From Advenella sp048381675 (GTDB lineage Bacteria > Pseudomonadota > Gammaproteobacteria > Burkholderiales > Burkholderiaceae_B), in assembly GCF_048381675.1 (NCBI RefSeq), contig NZ_JBLWIS010000011.1:34437-98436 (forward strand): a DNA stretch of 64,000 nucleotides, written 5' to 3'. The position numbers were made by a program, and so were the translations under genes. The notes beneath the pieces were generated by a model. The model made no database searches. It was not told the DNA's origin and saw nothing but the letters and a program-made list of their open reading frames with translations. The first letter of the stretch is position 1. Each line of letters begins with the position of its first letter. Of this stretch, positions 32,999-41,969 are shown one piece after another.

Positions 32999-34147
32999 AT
33001 GCCTCGTCCAATCCGTGCAACAATATCTTTGTCGGCACTTTCGCATAATTTACAAGTGGTGCGCAACCATCTTGAGCTAGCCCGCCCGGGCAGTCAGGAT
33101 AAAACGGGAAAGTCGTTCAAGCCACCCTTTATCTGGGCGGTTATCAAGGCAAATGCATATGGACACGGGCTTGAAAATGGAATCAGGGGATTTGCCGGGG
33201 CAGACGGTCTGGCGCTGATTGATCTGAATGACGCGGTTCGTTGCCGCGAGCAGGGCTGGCGAAAAAAAATATTGATGCTTGAAGGTTTTTTTGAACAGGC
33301 TGATTTGCCTTTTTTGCGGGCAAATAATATTACTACCAGTGTTCATCATATCGAGCAAATCAGAATGCTTGAGAAAATGCCGGCGGGCAAGCCGCTGGAT
33401 GTTTTTCTCAAGCTCAATACGGGCATGAACCGTTTGGGCTTCCGTCCCGCGGATTGTGCTGCACGCTTTCGGGATTTGCTGGCCTTGCAAAAGCAGGGAA
33501 GGGTTGGCAATATTGGCTTCATGTCGCACTTTTCAAGTGCTGATGGCCAGCCCGGTGCCATCGATGAACCGTTGCGTCTTATGCGTCAGGCTATCGAAGG
33601 ATTACCGGGTGCGCTTAGCATATGTAATTCTGCCGCTACTCTGCGGTATCCGTCCCTGGCTTTCAATGAGCGGGAAAACTGGGTGAGGCCGGGTATTTGC
33701 CTGTATGGTGCTTCGCCTTTTGATACCCCCACCGAAACGGCGACTGCGTTCGGTTTGCTGCCAGCCATGTCTTTAAGGGCAAAATTGCTTGCCGTGCAGC
33801 GCATTGCAAAGGGTGAGTCGGTCGGGTATGGCGCCACCTATAGGGCAACAAAAAATTCCCGTGTTGGCGTAGTGGCCTGCGGGTATGCCGATGGCTACCC
33901 AAGGCATGCGCCAACAGGTACGCCGGTCATGATCAATGGTGTGCGCACGCGTGTGATTGGCCGGGTGTCCATGGATATGCTAACGGTAGACCTTGATCCC
34001 GTCCCCGAGGCACGCGAAGGTGACTGGGTGGGTTTGTGGGGGCAAAATGGCCCGCACATAGACGAGGTGGCCAGTCATGCCGGCACCATTTCCTATGAGC
34101 TCATGTGTGCACTGGCAAAACGGGTACCTGTCGATATAGAAGAATAG
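32999..34147 (+). CDS. alr: Alanine racemase
   Basis: Alr interconverts L- and D-alanine, the latter for peptidoglycan. The 382-residue protein has the PLP lysine at K50 in AVIKANAYGHG, the substrate region LKLNTGMNRLGF, and the catalytic tyrosine region VGYGATYRA near residue 280, followed by GYADGYPRHAP and RVSMDMLTVDL. GGAG lies 7 bp before the ATG. It is divergent from hpnC and followed 54 bp later by an SDR gene. In many Burkholderiales alr is linked to radA, as here. Confidence 0.95.
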   Translation: MPRPIRATISLSALSHNLQVVRNHLELARPGSQDKTGKSFKPPFIWAVIKANAYGHGLENGIRGFAGADGLALIDLNDAVRCREQGWRKKILMLEGFFEQADLPFLRANNITTSVHHIEQIRMLEKMPAGKPLDVFLKLNTGMNRLGFRPADCAARFRDLLALQKQGRVGNIGFMSHFSSADGQPGAIDEPLRLMRQAIEGLPGALSICNSAATLRYPSLAFNERENWVRPGICLYGASPFDTPTETATAFGLLPAMSLRAKLLAVQRIAKGESVGYGATYRATKNSRVGVVACGYADGYPRHAPTGTPVMINGVRTRVIGRVSMDMLTVDLDPVPEAREGDWVGLWGQNGPHIDEVASHAGTISYELMCALAKRVPVDIEE

Positions 34148-34201
34148 AATTTTACTGAATCTATGTAAAATAAACCGGAATGTAAATATAAGGAAAACCG
34201 G

Positions 34202-34915
34202 ATGAAGAACAAATGTGTCCTGGTAACAGGGGCAACCAAAGGTATCGGTTGGGCAATTTCAAGGCGCCTGAGTGATGCGGGTGCCCATGTGATTGGTTTG
34301 GCCCGTCATGTGGATGAAATAGATTTCCCGGGTTTTTTATATCAATGTGATTTGAATGATGCCGGCCAGACTGAAGAGGTCTTGCGCATGATTCGTGAAA
34401 AATACCCGGTTGATGCGATTGTCAATAATGTAGGCGTGGTCTTGCCTGAAGCCTTAGGAGAGATTTCACTGGCTTCGTTTTATCAGGTTTATGACCTTAA
34501 TGTCCGTGCTGCCGTTCAGGTGGTGCAGGCTTTTTCCGAAGCCATGAAGCAACGCCAGGAAGGGAGTATTATCAATATTGCCAGCATCGCCAGTCATGGT
34601 GCGGCAGGTAAAACCAGCTATGCGGCAGCCAAAGCGGCCCTGGTGGCCTGTACCAAGACCTGGGCGTTGGAATTGGCCGACTATGGCATTACCGTCAACG
34701 CCATTTCACCAGGTCCGGTAGAAACGCAGTTGTTGCGTGAAAACTATCCTGTCGGTAGCGAAAAGGAAAAGCAGTTGCTTGCCGGTATTCCCCTGAAGCG
34801 ATTGGCGCGCCCTGAAGAAATTGCAGCGGCAGTGCAATTCCTGCTGTCCCATGAGGCTGGCTTTATTACCGGGCAGGTCCTGCAAATTGATGGTGGTAAA
34901 AGTCTTCAAAGATAA
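34202..34915 (+). CDS. Short-chain dehydrogenase/reductase (FabG-like)
   Basis: This 237-residue classical SDR has the nucleotide-binding GATKGIGWAIS near residue 10, NNVGVV, the catalytic Ser in NIASIASHG, the Tyr-x-x-x-Lys in SYAAAKAALV, and ISPGPVETQLL after it. The C-terminal GQVLQIDGGKSL matches FabG-like reductases. The alanine residues around position 35 do not let me decide NADH or NADPH preference. The substrate is unknown; it may reduce a 3-oxoacyl chain or a small alcohol. AAGGA lies 7 bp upstream. It sits between alr and radA on the same strand. Confidence 0.88.
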   Translation: MKNKCVLVTGATKGIGWAISRRLSDAGAHVIGLARHVDEIDFPGFLYQCDLNDAGQTEEVLRMIREKYPVDAIVNNVGVVLPEALGEISLASFYQVYDLNVRAAVQVVQAFSEAMKQRQEGSIINIASIASHGAAGKTSYAAAKAALVACTKTWALELADYGITVNAISPGPVETQLLRENYPVGSEKEKQLLAGIPLKRLARPEEIAAAVQFLLSHEAGFITGQVLQIDGGKSLQR

Positions 34916-34982
34916 AGGCGTTTTGCCTGTTGCAAGCAAGTAGTTAGCTAAACCAGAAAGTAGAAAGGGAAAAAACAAGGTA

Positions 34983-36344
34983 ATGGCAAAAGCAAAAACA
35001 GTGTATGTCTGCCAGGAGTGCGGTGGAATTAGCAATAAATGGCAGGGCAAGTGTACGCACTGTGGTGCCTGGAATACCTTGCAGGAAACGGTGGAGCAGC
35101 CCGCACCTTTGGCAGGTACCAACCGGTTTTCTCACCTGGCGTCTTCGGCACCAATACGGGTCTTGGCCGATATTGAAGTGCGCGAAACGCCCCGGCAACC
35201 GACCGGGCTGGCAGAGTTTGACCGGGTATTGGGTGGTGGCCTGGTGCCGGGGGCGGTCGTCTTGATTGGCGGAGACCCGGGAATAGGAAAATCCACGTTG
35301 TTGTTGCAGGCATTGGCCATGTTGTCACAGGCAGTGCCAGTGCTGTATGTAACCGGTGAAGAGTCTGCCGAACAGGTGGCGTTAAGGGCGCAACGTCTTG
35401 ATCTTGATACCGCCAATGTCAAGTTGCTGGCGGAAATCCAGCTGGAAACCATCCAGCGGGCCTTGCAGGAAGAAAAACCGCAAGTGGCCGTGATCGACTC
35501 CATCCAGACACTGTTTTCAGGCGCCCTAAGCGCCGCGCCCGGTTCAGTTTCTCAGGTGCGTGAATGTGCCGCACAGCTTACCCGTATAGCCAAGCAAACC
35601 GGGGTTTCGATTGTCATGATCGGACATGTAACCAAGGACGGTACGCTGGCCGGTCCCCGGGTACTTGAGCATATTGTGGATACGGTTTTGTATTTTGAAG
35701 GCGAACATCATTCCTCGTATCGCCTGATACGGGCTTTCAAAAACCGCTTTGGTGCGGTCAATGAATTGGGCGTCTTCGCCATGACCGATAAAGGACTAAA
35801 GGGAGTCAGCAATCCTTCAGCCCTGTTTCTTTCCCAGCATGCAGCCAATGTGCCTGGGACATGTGTGATGGCAACCCAGGAAGGCAGCCGTCCCTTGCTG
35901 GTTGAAATTCAGGCCTTGGTGGATACTGCGCATGTTCCAAATCCGCGCCGTTTGTCACTGGGGCTGGATGGTGGCAGGCTGGCCATGCTGCTGGCTGTGC
36001 TGAACCGGCATGCCCAGGTGGCAACATTCGACCAGGATGTTTTTGTCAATGCGGTGGGTGGAGTGCGGATTACGGAAACCGCCTCCGACCTAGCTGTGTT
36101 GCTGGCGATTATTTCCTCTTTAAGAAACAAGCCATTGCCGCAAGGGTTGCTGGTTTTTGGTGAGGTAGGTCTGGCAGGCGAGGTGCGTCCCGCCACCCGT
36201 GGGCAGGAGCGGCTTAAGGAAGCGGCCAAGCTGGGCTTCAGTACTGCGCTGATACCTAAACACAATGCACCCAAGCAGGCCATAGAAGGGCTTGAAATCT
36301 GGCCGGTTTCCCGTCTGGAAGAAGTATTGCAATATATAAAATAA
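34983..36344 (+). CDS. radA: DNA repair protein RadA (Sms)
   Basis: RadA is a RecA-like hexameric helicase that extends recombination intermediates by branch migration. The 453-residue protein has an N-terminal zinc finger (C10, C13, C24, C27), Walker A GGDPGIGKSTLLLQ near residue 96, the RadA-specific KNRFG near 253, and a C-terminal Lon-protease-like domain (SLGLDGGRLAMLLAVL, GLAGEVRPATRG). Full length. It opens a run of five same-strand genes with small gaps: a TSUP exporter 21 bp later, an FtsX-like permease, a globin and a Kdo kinase. Confidence 0.97.
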   Translation: MAKAKTVYVCQECGGISNKWQGKCTHCGAWNTLQETVEQPAPLAGTNRFSHLASSAPIRVLADIEVRETPRQPTGLAEFDRVLGGGLVPGAVVLIGGDPGIGKSTLLLQALAMLSQAVPVLYVTGEESAEQVALRAQRLDLDTANVKLLAEIQLETIQRALQEEKPQVAVIDSIQTLFSGALSAAPGSVSQVRECAAQLTRIAKQTGVSIVMIGHVTKDGTLAGPRVLEHIVDTVLYFEGEHHSSYRLIRAFKNRFGAVNELGVFAMTDKGLKGVSNPSALFLSQHAANVPGTCVMATQEGSRPLLVEIQALVDTAHVPNPRRLSLGLDGGRLAMLLAVLNRHAQVATFDQDVFVNAVGGVRITETASDLAVLLAIISSLRNKPLPQGLLVFGEVGLAGEVRPATRGQERLKEAAKLGFSTALIPKHNAPKQAIEGLEIWPVSRLEEVLQYIK

Positions 36345-36365
36345 AATCGGACAAAGGAGTCGCGG

Positions 36366-37139
36366 GTGGATGGGTTGGCGAGTATCCCCTTGTATTTGCT
36401 GCTGGGGGCAAGTATTGGATTTGTAGGTGCAATGGTGGGCATCGGAGGCGGGCTGATTGCCATTCCGATTCTGGTGCTTTTGTTTGATATGCCCCAGCAA
36501 CTGGCCCAGGGAACCGGTTTGGTCATGATTGTCAGCAATGTGTTGTTGTCGGTCAGAAGTTACAACCAGAGTGCCAGGATTGATTTCAAGAGTGTGGGGA
36601 TTGCCGTCGTCGTGAATATGCTTGTGACGAATTTGGCGGCCATCATGGCCCAGGACATTGATTCTGTTCTGTTGCGTCGTTTGTTTTCGGTTTTTCTGGC
36701 CCTGATCGCCTTGTTGTATTTGTGGCAGACACTTCCCGGAAGAGTTAAAAAACAAAAAACGGTCCACGCCAGTCCAGCTTCAAAACTGAAACTGTCTACC
36801 TCAATCTGGCTGGGGCTGGGCTCGGGCCTGATTGGTGGTATTTTTGGTGTGGGTGGTTCCTTGATTATCGTGCCTGTCATGACCATGTATTATGGATTCA
36901 GGCAAACGGCTGCCCAGGGCATGGCTTTGGCCATGATTGTGCCGGGCAGTTGTGTCGCGTTGGGCACTTATGCCTGGAGTGGCAACACAAATTGGCTAAT
37001 AGGGTTAAGTATGGCCATCGGTGGCATGTTTGTGGTGAGGTATGGGGTCATGTTGGCTTACCGTCTGCCCGAGGTTCACCTGAAAAGAATTTTTTCACTG
37101 GTTCTATTTTTAACCGTGGCATTGTTAATGACAAAATGA
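36366..37139 (+). CDS. TSUP family transporter (TauE/SafE type)
   Basis: Members of this family export small anions such as sulfite, sulfoacetate or other organosulfur compounds. The 257-residue protein has eight hydrophobic segments in two repeats, each with the glycine-rich family signature: FVGAMVGIGGGLIAIPIL in the first and LIGGIFGVGGSLIIVPVM in the second. The start is GTG with AAGGAG 7 bp upstream. It lies 21 bp after radA and 13 bp before the FtsX-like permease, so it is in the same transcript. The substrate cannot be inferred. Confidence 0.9.
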   Translation: MDGLASIPLYLLLGASIGFVGAMVGIGGGLIAIPILVLLFDMPQQLAQGTGLVMIVSNVLLSVRSYNQSARIDFKSVGIAVVVNMLVTNLAAIMAQDIDSVLLRRLFSVFLALIALLYLWQTLPGRVKKQKTVHASPASKLKLSTSIWLGLGSGLIGGIFGVGGSLIIVPVMTMYYGFRQTAAQGMALAMIVPGSCVALGTYAWSGNTNWLIGLSMAIGGMFVVRYGVMLAYRLPEVHLKRIFSLVLFLTVALLMTK

Positions 37140-37152
37140 TTGATCGAGAATA

Positions 37153-39657
37153 ATGGCAATGATAAGTATGTTAAATGGGCGGCTGGCCTGGGTATCCTTC
37201 AAGCGCGACTGGAAGTCCGGTGAGCTCAAGCTGCTGTTTCTTGCGCTGATTATCGCCATTGTTGCTGTCAGTAGCGTAGGTTTTCTGTCGGACAGGGTCT
37301 CCCGGGCCCTTGAACGTGATACCGGACAAATGCTGGCTGCAGATCTGTTGCTTGAGTCTGATGAGCCGGTTCAGCAGGCATTGGCTGATCGGGCCAAAAA
37401 AGATGGTTTGTCAGTGGCGCAAACCTGGCAATTTCCTTCTATGGTGGCGGCGGCTGACAAAACCCGGCTGGCTTCGGTCAAGGCCGTGAGCGAGGCTTAT
37501 CCTTTACGGGGTGCTCTCAAGCTCAAGGCAGGGCATGATGCAACCGTTGAAAGTGTGCAGGCAGCGCCTGAAGCCGGGACGGTTTGGGCAGATGCGCAAT
37601 TATTGCTTCAACTTGAAGTGTTGCCAGGCCAGACTGTCCAGCTGGGCAATAAAACCTTCAGGGTTGAAAAAATTATTGAAAGCGAACCCGACAAGGGCTT
37701 GCAGTTTGTGAATATTGCTCCGCGCCTCATGTTGAATGCGGCTGATCTGGAGGCTACTGGCCTGATTGCACCGGGCAGCCGGGTTAAATATGCACTGCTG
37801 CTGGCGGGTGATGGCAATGCAGTGGCCAATTACCGTCAGTGGCTGGAAACGGCGATTGACAAGGGGCAGCAGATACGTGGTACGGAATCGGTGCGTCCAG
37901 AGGTACGGCAGTCGCTTGACCGGGCGCAGCAGTTTTTTGCTTTGGTCGCCCTGCTAACCGTCTTGATTGCCTGCGTGGCTATTGCCCTGGGTTCGCGCCG
38001 TTTTACCAAACGGCACCAGGATGGGGTTGCCGTCATGCGAACCATTGGCGCATCGGGTAGTCAGGTGCGGCAAATGCTGTTGATGGAGTTTTTATTGGTG
38101 GCCGTATGTGCTTCCCTGGTTGGAAGTATCATGGGTTATTTGTTCCATTATTTCCTGCTTTATTTCCTGATGCCATTGTTGCAAACCGAGTTGCCAGCAG
38201 CATCTGCGCTACCGGCTTTCCAGGCGGCGATTGTCGGGATTGTTTTGTTAATCGGTTTTTCGCTTCCGCCGTTGTTACAACTCAGCAAGGTGCCACCGCT
38301 CAAGGTCATACGCCAGGATTTGCAGTTGCTGTCTACCGGTAAAACAACGGCGTATTTGTTGGGTGGGCTGGTGTTTATGGCCCTGCTCTGGTGGTTTGCC
38401 AAAAGTTTCATGCTGGCCCTGATTGTCGGGGCGGGTTTTTTGGGGGCCTTGGGGGCTTTTGCCTTGTTGGCCTGGTGCCTGGTTGGTCTGGTTGGCGTGT
38501 TGCGCAAGCGCCTGATGCATAAACCGGTATTGCGCTTTGCGCTGGCTGGCATGGTTAGCCGCAAGCAAATGACAATCGTCCAGATATGTTCGCTGGCTTT
38601 GGGGTTGATGATTATTCTTTTGCTGGGACTAATTCGTACTGATTTGCTGGATGGTTGGCGCAACACCTTGCCCGAGAGTGCACCCAATCGTTTCCTGATT
38701 AATATCCAGGCCGATCAGCGTGAGCCGGTACAGGCATTTTTTGAACGTGAAGGTTTGCCAAGGCCTGAGCTTGAGCCCATGGTGCGTGGCCGTCTGGTAC
38801 AAATCAATGGCAAGGAAATATCGCCTGCCGACTACACCGAGGAAAGAACCCGCCGTCTGGTGCAGCGGGAATTTAACCTGTCTTACCTTGATAAGCTGCC
38901 GCAAAGCAATACGATTAGCCAGGGAAAATGGCTGGATCAGGCAATGCCCGAGGTGTCCTTTGAGCAGGAACTGGCCGAGACACTGGGGCTTAAACTGAAT
39001 GACCGCCTGGCTTTTGATGTGGCAGGACAATTGGTCGAAGCCAAAATCACCAGCCTTAGAACGGTGAAGTGGGATTCAATGCAGGTTAATTTCTTTGCCA
39101 TTATGTCTGCTTCATTGCTAGAGAACCAGCCTTCGACCTGGATTACGGCTTTTCATCTGCCCGAAAACCTACCCCTGTTTACCCAGGAGCTGGTTAGCCG
39201 GTTTCCCAATATAACGGTCTTTGATGTCTCCGGTATATTGGCCCAGCTAGAGTCGGTACTTTCGCAAGTAAGCCTGGCGGTGCAGCTCTTGTTTGCCTTT
39301 ACTTTTCTGGCTGGTGTGGTTGTACTGATTGCCGCCTTTTTGTCCACTTATGACGAACGTATTTATGAAGCGGCGGTTTTGCGTTCGCTGGGGGCAACTT
39401 CAGCACAGCTTGACCAGGCGCAGCGGCTGGAATTGTTGATAATTGGTTTGTTTGCCGGTTTGTTGGCGGCCACGGCGGCCGTGCTGGTTGCCGGCTTGCT
39501 GGCGTATTATATTTTTGACTTTACCATTAGCCTAAGCTTCTGGCCGTGGTTGGTAGGGGCAGCAGTTGGGGTTGCCGCTTCCTCATTAGGGGGTAAAATG
39601 GCGCTGAAAGGTGTTAAAACAACACCCCCTTTGCAAGTTTTACGGAGTATGGATTAA
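37153..39657 (+). CDS. FtsX-like ABC transporter permease (YbbP-like)
   Basis: This 834-residue membrane protein has the layout of large FtsX/MacB-type permeases: an N-terminal membrane segment (LLFLALIIAIVAVSSVGF), a periplasmic domain of about 200 residues, three membrane segments with an FtsX core (LVALLTVLIACVAIALGSRRF, LLVAVCASLVGSIMG), a second periplasmic domain, and four more C-terminal segments ending with a second FtsX core. The YbbP family is usually paired with the ATPase YbbA; no ATP-binding gene lies adjacent here. Related proteins are thought to move lipoproteins or lipids across the periplasm. It abuts the globin gene with no gap. Confidence 0.88.
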   Translation: MAMISMLNGRLAWVSFKRDWKSGELKLLFLALIIAIVAVSSVGFLSDRVSRALERDTGQMLAADLLLESDEPVQQALADRAKKDGLSVAQTWQFPSMVAAADKTRLASVKAVSEAYPLRGALKLKAGHDATVESVQAAPEAGTVWADAQLLLQLEVLPGQTVQLGNKTFRVEKIIESEPDKGLQFVNIAPRLMLNAADLEATGLIAPGSRVKYALLLAGDGNAVANYRQWLETAIDKGQQIRGTESVRPEVRQSLDRAQQFFALVALLTVLIACVAIALGSRRFTKRHQDGVAVMRTIGASGSQVRQMLLMEFLLVAVCASLVGSIMGYLFHYFLLYFLMPLLQTELPAASALPAFQAAIVGIVLLIGFSLPPLLQLSKVPPLKVIRQDLQLLSTGKTTAYLLGGLVFMALLWWFAKSFMLALIVGAGFLGALGAFALLAWCLVGLVGVLRKRLMHKPVLRFALAGMVSRKQMTIVQICSLALGLMIILLLGLIRTDLLDGWRNTLPESAPNRFLINIQADQREPVQAFFEREGLPRPELEPMVRGRLVQINGKEISPADYTEERTRRLVQREFNLSYLDKLPQSNTISQGKWLDQAMPEVSFEQELAETLGLKLNDRLAFDVAGQLVEAKITSLRTVKWDSMQVNFFAIMSASLLENQPSTWITAFHLPENLPLFTQELVSRFPNITVFDVSGILAQLESVLSQVSLAVQLLFAFTFLAGVVVLIAAFLSTYDERIYEAAVLRSLGATSAQLDQAQRLELLIIGLFAGLLAATAAVLVAGLLAYYIFDFTISLSFWPWLVGAAVGVAASSLGGKMALKGVKTTPPLQVLRSMD

Positions 39658-40077
39658 ATGATACGAGTGCAACCTATGGTAGAGCCACTGGACCGTACCG
39701 TCAGTTTTTATGATCAGATTGGCGGTGAGCAGGGGCTTAAAGAACTGGTTGACCGGTTTTATGACCTGATGGATCTGGAGTCCGATTTCAAGGAACTGCG
39801 TGACACGCATGGCGAGTCGCTGGACAATGCCCGGGAAAAACTGTTTTTGTTTCTGAGCGGTTATTTGGGTGGACCTGACCGTTATATTTCACAGTTTGGT
39901 CATCCGCGTCTTAAAGCAAGGCATATGCCTTTTTCAATCGGATCGGTTGAACGTGACCAGTGGGTGATTTGCATGGGCCGGGCAATGATGGATCAAAATA
40001 TTCCCGAACCCATCATGGATCGCATGCTGCAGTCATTTTATGGCGTGGCAGACTGGATGAGAAACCGGGATGACTGA
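39658..40077 (+). CDS. Truncated hemoglobin, group II
   Basis: Group II truncated globins bind oxygen or nitric oxide and often serve peroxidase or NO-detoxifying roles. The 139-residue protein has the features of this group: FYDQIGGEQGLKELVDRFYDLM at the N-terminus (here GGEQGLKELVDRFY with the distal tyrosine), SGYLGGPDRYISQFGHPRLKARHMPF (here GHPRLKARHMPF), in which the GHPRLxxRHxPF stretch is diagnostic, and the conserved Trp in RDQWVICM. ATG 39658 follows the permease stop directly with GGAG 10 bp upstream; ATG 39676 is an alternative. Its 3' end overlaps the Kdo kinase by 8 bp. Confidence 0.92.
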   Translation: MIRVQPMVEPLDRTVSFYDQIGGEQGLKELVDRFYDLMDLESDFKELRDTHGESLDNAREKLFLFLSGYLGGPDRYISQFGHPRLKARHMPFSIGSVERDQWVICMGRAMMDQNIPEPIMDRMLQSFYGVADWMRNRDD

Positions 40078-40795
40078 CAGGACAGCCCAGGCGGTGCGGG
40101 TTAATGCGGGCAGCAACGGCATGCTTTATGATCCCGCTTTTTCCATTACGCCAGCCCTACGGGTATTTGAGCCTGCATTTTATGCCGAACGGGCCCGGCC
40201 GGTCAGTGCTGGTGGGCGCAATGCGGCCTGGTTTGTGCAAGACCAATGGGGTTGTGGAGTTTTGCGCCAGTATCGCCGTGGCGGGCTGGTGGCCCGCTTC
40301 AATAAATCGCATTATGTGTGGAACGGGGCTGAAAATACCCGTTCCTTTGCTGAGTTCAGGCTTTTGCAATATATGCATGCCCGGGGTTTGCCTGTGCCCA
40401 GGGTGGTTGCAGCCGGCTATAACCGGTCTTTGTGTTTTTACAGGGCGGCCTTAATTACTGAAACATTGCCCGATACCAAGCCTTTGGCCAGTGTATTGAA
40501 AGACCTGTCGGACACGGTTCATATCACTGCCTTGGCAGAGGCCTGTGCGCGTAGCATTTATCTTATGCACAGGGCAAATGTCTGGCATGCCGATTTAAAT
40601 GCGTTCAATCTTCTTGTCGATGCCAGCAACAAGGTATGGCTGATTGATTTTGACAAGGGGCGGCAACTTGTCATGACAGCTTCATTATGTAACGATAACT
40701 TGAATCGTCTGAAACGTTCCCTTGAAAAAGTATTGCAACAGCAAGGTTTGGTATTTTGGGAACACTTGAGCCGGTTTTATGCAAAAAACCAATAA
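40070..40795 (+). CDS. kdkA: 3-deoxy-D-manno-octulosonic acid kinase (KdkA-like)
   Basis: KdkA phosphorylates Kdo in the inner core of lipopolysaccharide. The 241-residue protein has a small kinase fold: a glycine-rich N-lobe (RQYRRGGLVARFNKSHYVW), a hinge with AEFRLLQYMHARGLPVPRVVA (here EFRLLQYM and GLPVPRVVAAGY), and the catalytic motif WHADLNAFNLLVD near residue 172 followed by LIDFDKGR. HxDLNxxN and DFDKG are typical of this family. It overlaps the globin gene by 8 bp, and the tightly packed run from radA ends here. Substrate specificity is inferred from motifs. Confidence 0.88.
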   Translation: MTDRTAQAVRVNAGSNGMLYDPAFSITPALRVFEPAFYAERARPVSAGGRNAAWFVQDQWGCGVLRQYRRGGLVARFNKSHYVWNGAENTRSFAEFRLLQYMHARGLPVPRVVAAGYNRSLCFYRAALITETLPDTKPLASVLKDLSDTVHITALAEACARSIYLMHRANVWHADLNAFNLLVDASNKVWLIDFDKGRQLVMTASLCNDNLNRLKRSLEKVLQQQGLVFWEHLSRFYAKNQ

Positions 40796-40798
40796 AAA

Positions 40799-40823
40799 AA
40801 ATCATTTTTTTATTAAATGATTT
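40799..40823 (+). repeat. AT-rich inverted repeat after kdkA
   Basis: AAATCATTT (40799-40807) and AAATGATTT (40815-40823) form a 9-bp weak stem just after the kdkA stop and upstream of the polyamine operon. It may be a weak terminator or a regulator site. Confidence 0.3.
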
Positions 40824-40863
40824 ATGATTCTCTTTTTTTTAACTGTTTGGAGTCGAGTGCGAC

Positions 40864-41967
40864 ATGAAAATGCAATTCGTTCGTAAATTGGCCGTTGCTG
40901 CATTGACTTTGTCTGTTTCAGGCGTTGCCCTGGCAGCAGAGGAAAAAGTGCTGAACGTTTACAACTGGGCCGAGTACACGGCTCCTGACACAATTCCCGG
41001 TTTTGAAAAACAAACGGGCATCAAGGTTCGTTATGATACTTTTGACACCAATGATATCCTGCAGGCAAAACTGTTAACCGGCAATTCCGGCTATGATGTG
41101 GTGGTGCCTTCAACCCACTATGCGGCACGCCAGATTCAAGGTGGCCTGTTCCAGAAACTGGATAAATCAAAAATACCCAATTGGAAAAACCTTGATCCGG
41201 CCATTATGGACTTGGTGGCACAGGTTGACCCGGGTAATGAGTATCTGGTTCCATGGGGCTACGGCACCAATGGCTTGGGCTACAACGTAACCAAGGCCAA
41301 AGAAATCCTGGGTGAAAATGCCGATTTGGCCAACTGGGAAAATCTGTTCAATCCCGAAATTGCGCAGAAATTCCAGTCTTGCGGCATTTCCATTCTTGAC
41401 GAAGCTGCCCAGGTATTTCCTGCCGTATTGCATTACATGGGCAAAGATCCCAATAGTGACAAGCCCGAAGATTATCGTGCCGCTCTTGAGGTCCTGAAAA
41501 AAATCCGTCCTTATATCCGTCAGTTCAGTTCATCCGGTTTTATCGATGAACTGGCTTCGGGTGATTTGTGCATGGTGTATGGCTTTTCGGGTGATGTCAT
41601 GATTGCGTCCAGCCGTGCCAAGGAAGCCGGCAAGGCCTTCAATATTGATTATTTCATCCCGCAGGGTGGGGCACCGGCATGGTTTGACACCATGGCCATT
41701 CCCAAAGATGCGCCACATCCTGAAAATGCGATGGCCTTCATCAATTACATCGAAACGCCTGAAGTGCATGCCGCGATTACCAATAAAATGTTTTATCCCA
41801 ATGCCAATAAAGAGGCACGTAATTTCGTCAACAAGGATATTGCCAGCAATCCGATGATTTATCCTGGTGAAGAGGTGGCTAAAACATTGTTTGTCATCAA
41901 GTCCCAGCCGATGAATATTGCCCGTTTGCAAACACGCTTGTGGGCTGAACTCAAGTCGGGTAAATAA
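40864..41967 (+). CDS. potF: Polyamine ABC transporter substrate-binding protein (PotF-like)
   Basis: This is the periplasmic receptor of a putrescine/spermidine importer. The 367-residue protein has a Sec signal peptide (QFVRKLAVAALTLSVSGVALA, cleaved before AEEKVLNVYNWAEY). The mature start NVYNWAEY, then YDTFDTNDILQAKLLTGNSGYDVVVPS, given here as TNDILQAKLLTG and YDVVVPS, are typical of PotD/PotF. It heads the potF-G-H-I operon with a 2-bp gap to potG. The preference for putrescine over spermidine is inferred from the potF-like length and operon order (receptor first), and should be taken as tentative. Confidence 0.92.
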   Translation: MKMQFVRKLAVAALTLSVSGVALAAEEKVLNVYNWAEYTAPDTIPGFEKQTGIKVRYDTFDTNDILQAKLLTGNSGYDVVVPSTHYAARQIQGGLFQKLDKSKIPNWKNLDPAIMDLVAQVDPGNEYLVPWGYGTNGLGYNVTKAKEILGENADLANWENLFNPEIAQKFQSCGISILDEAAQVFPAVLHYMGKDPNSDKPEDYRAALEVLKKIRPYIRQFSSSGFIDELASGDLCMVYGFSGDVMIASSRAKEAGKAFNIDYFIPQGGAPAWFDTMAIPKDAPHPENAMAFINYIETPEVHAAITNKMFYPNANKEARNFVNKDIASNPMIYPGEEVAKTLFVIKSQPMNIARLQTRLWAELKSGK

Positions 41968-41969
41968 TC

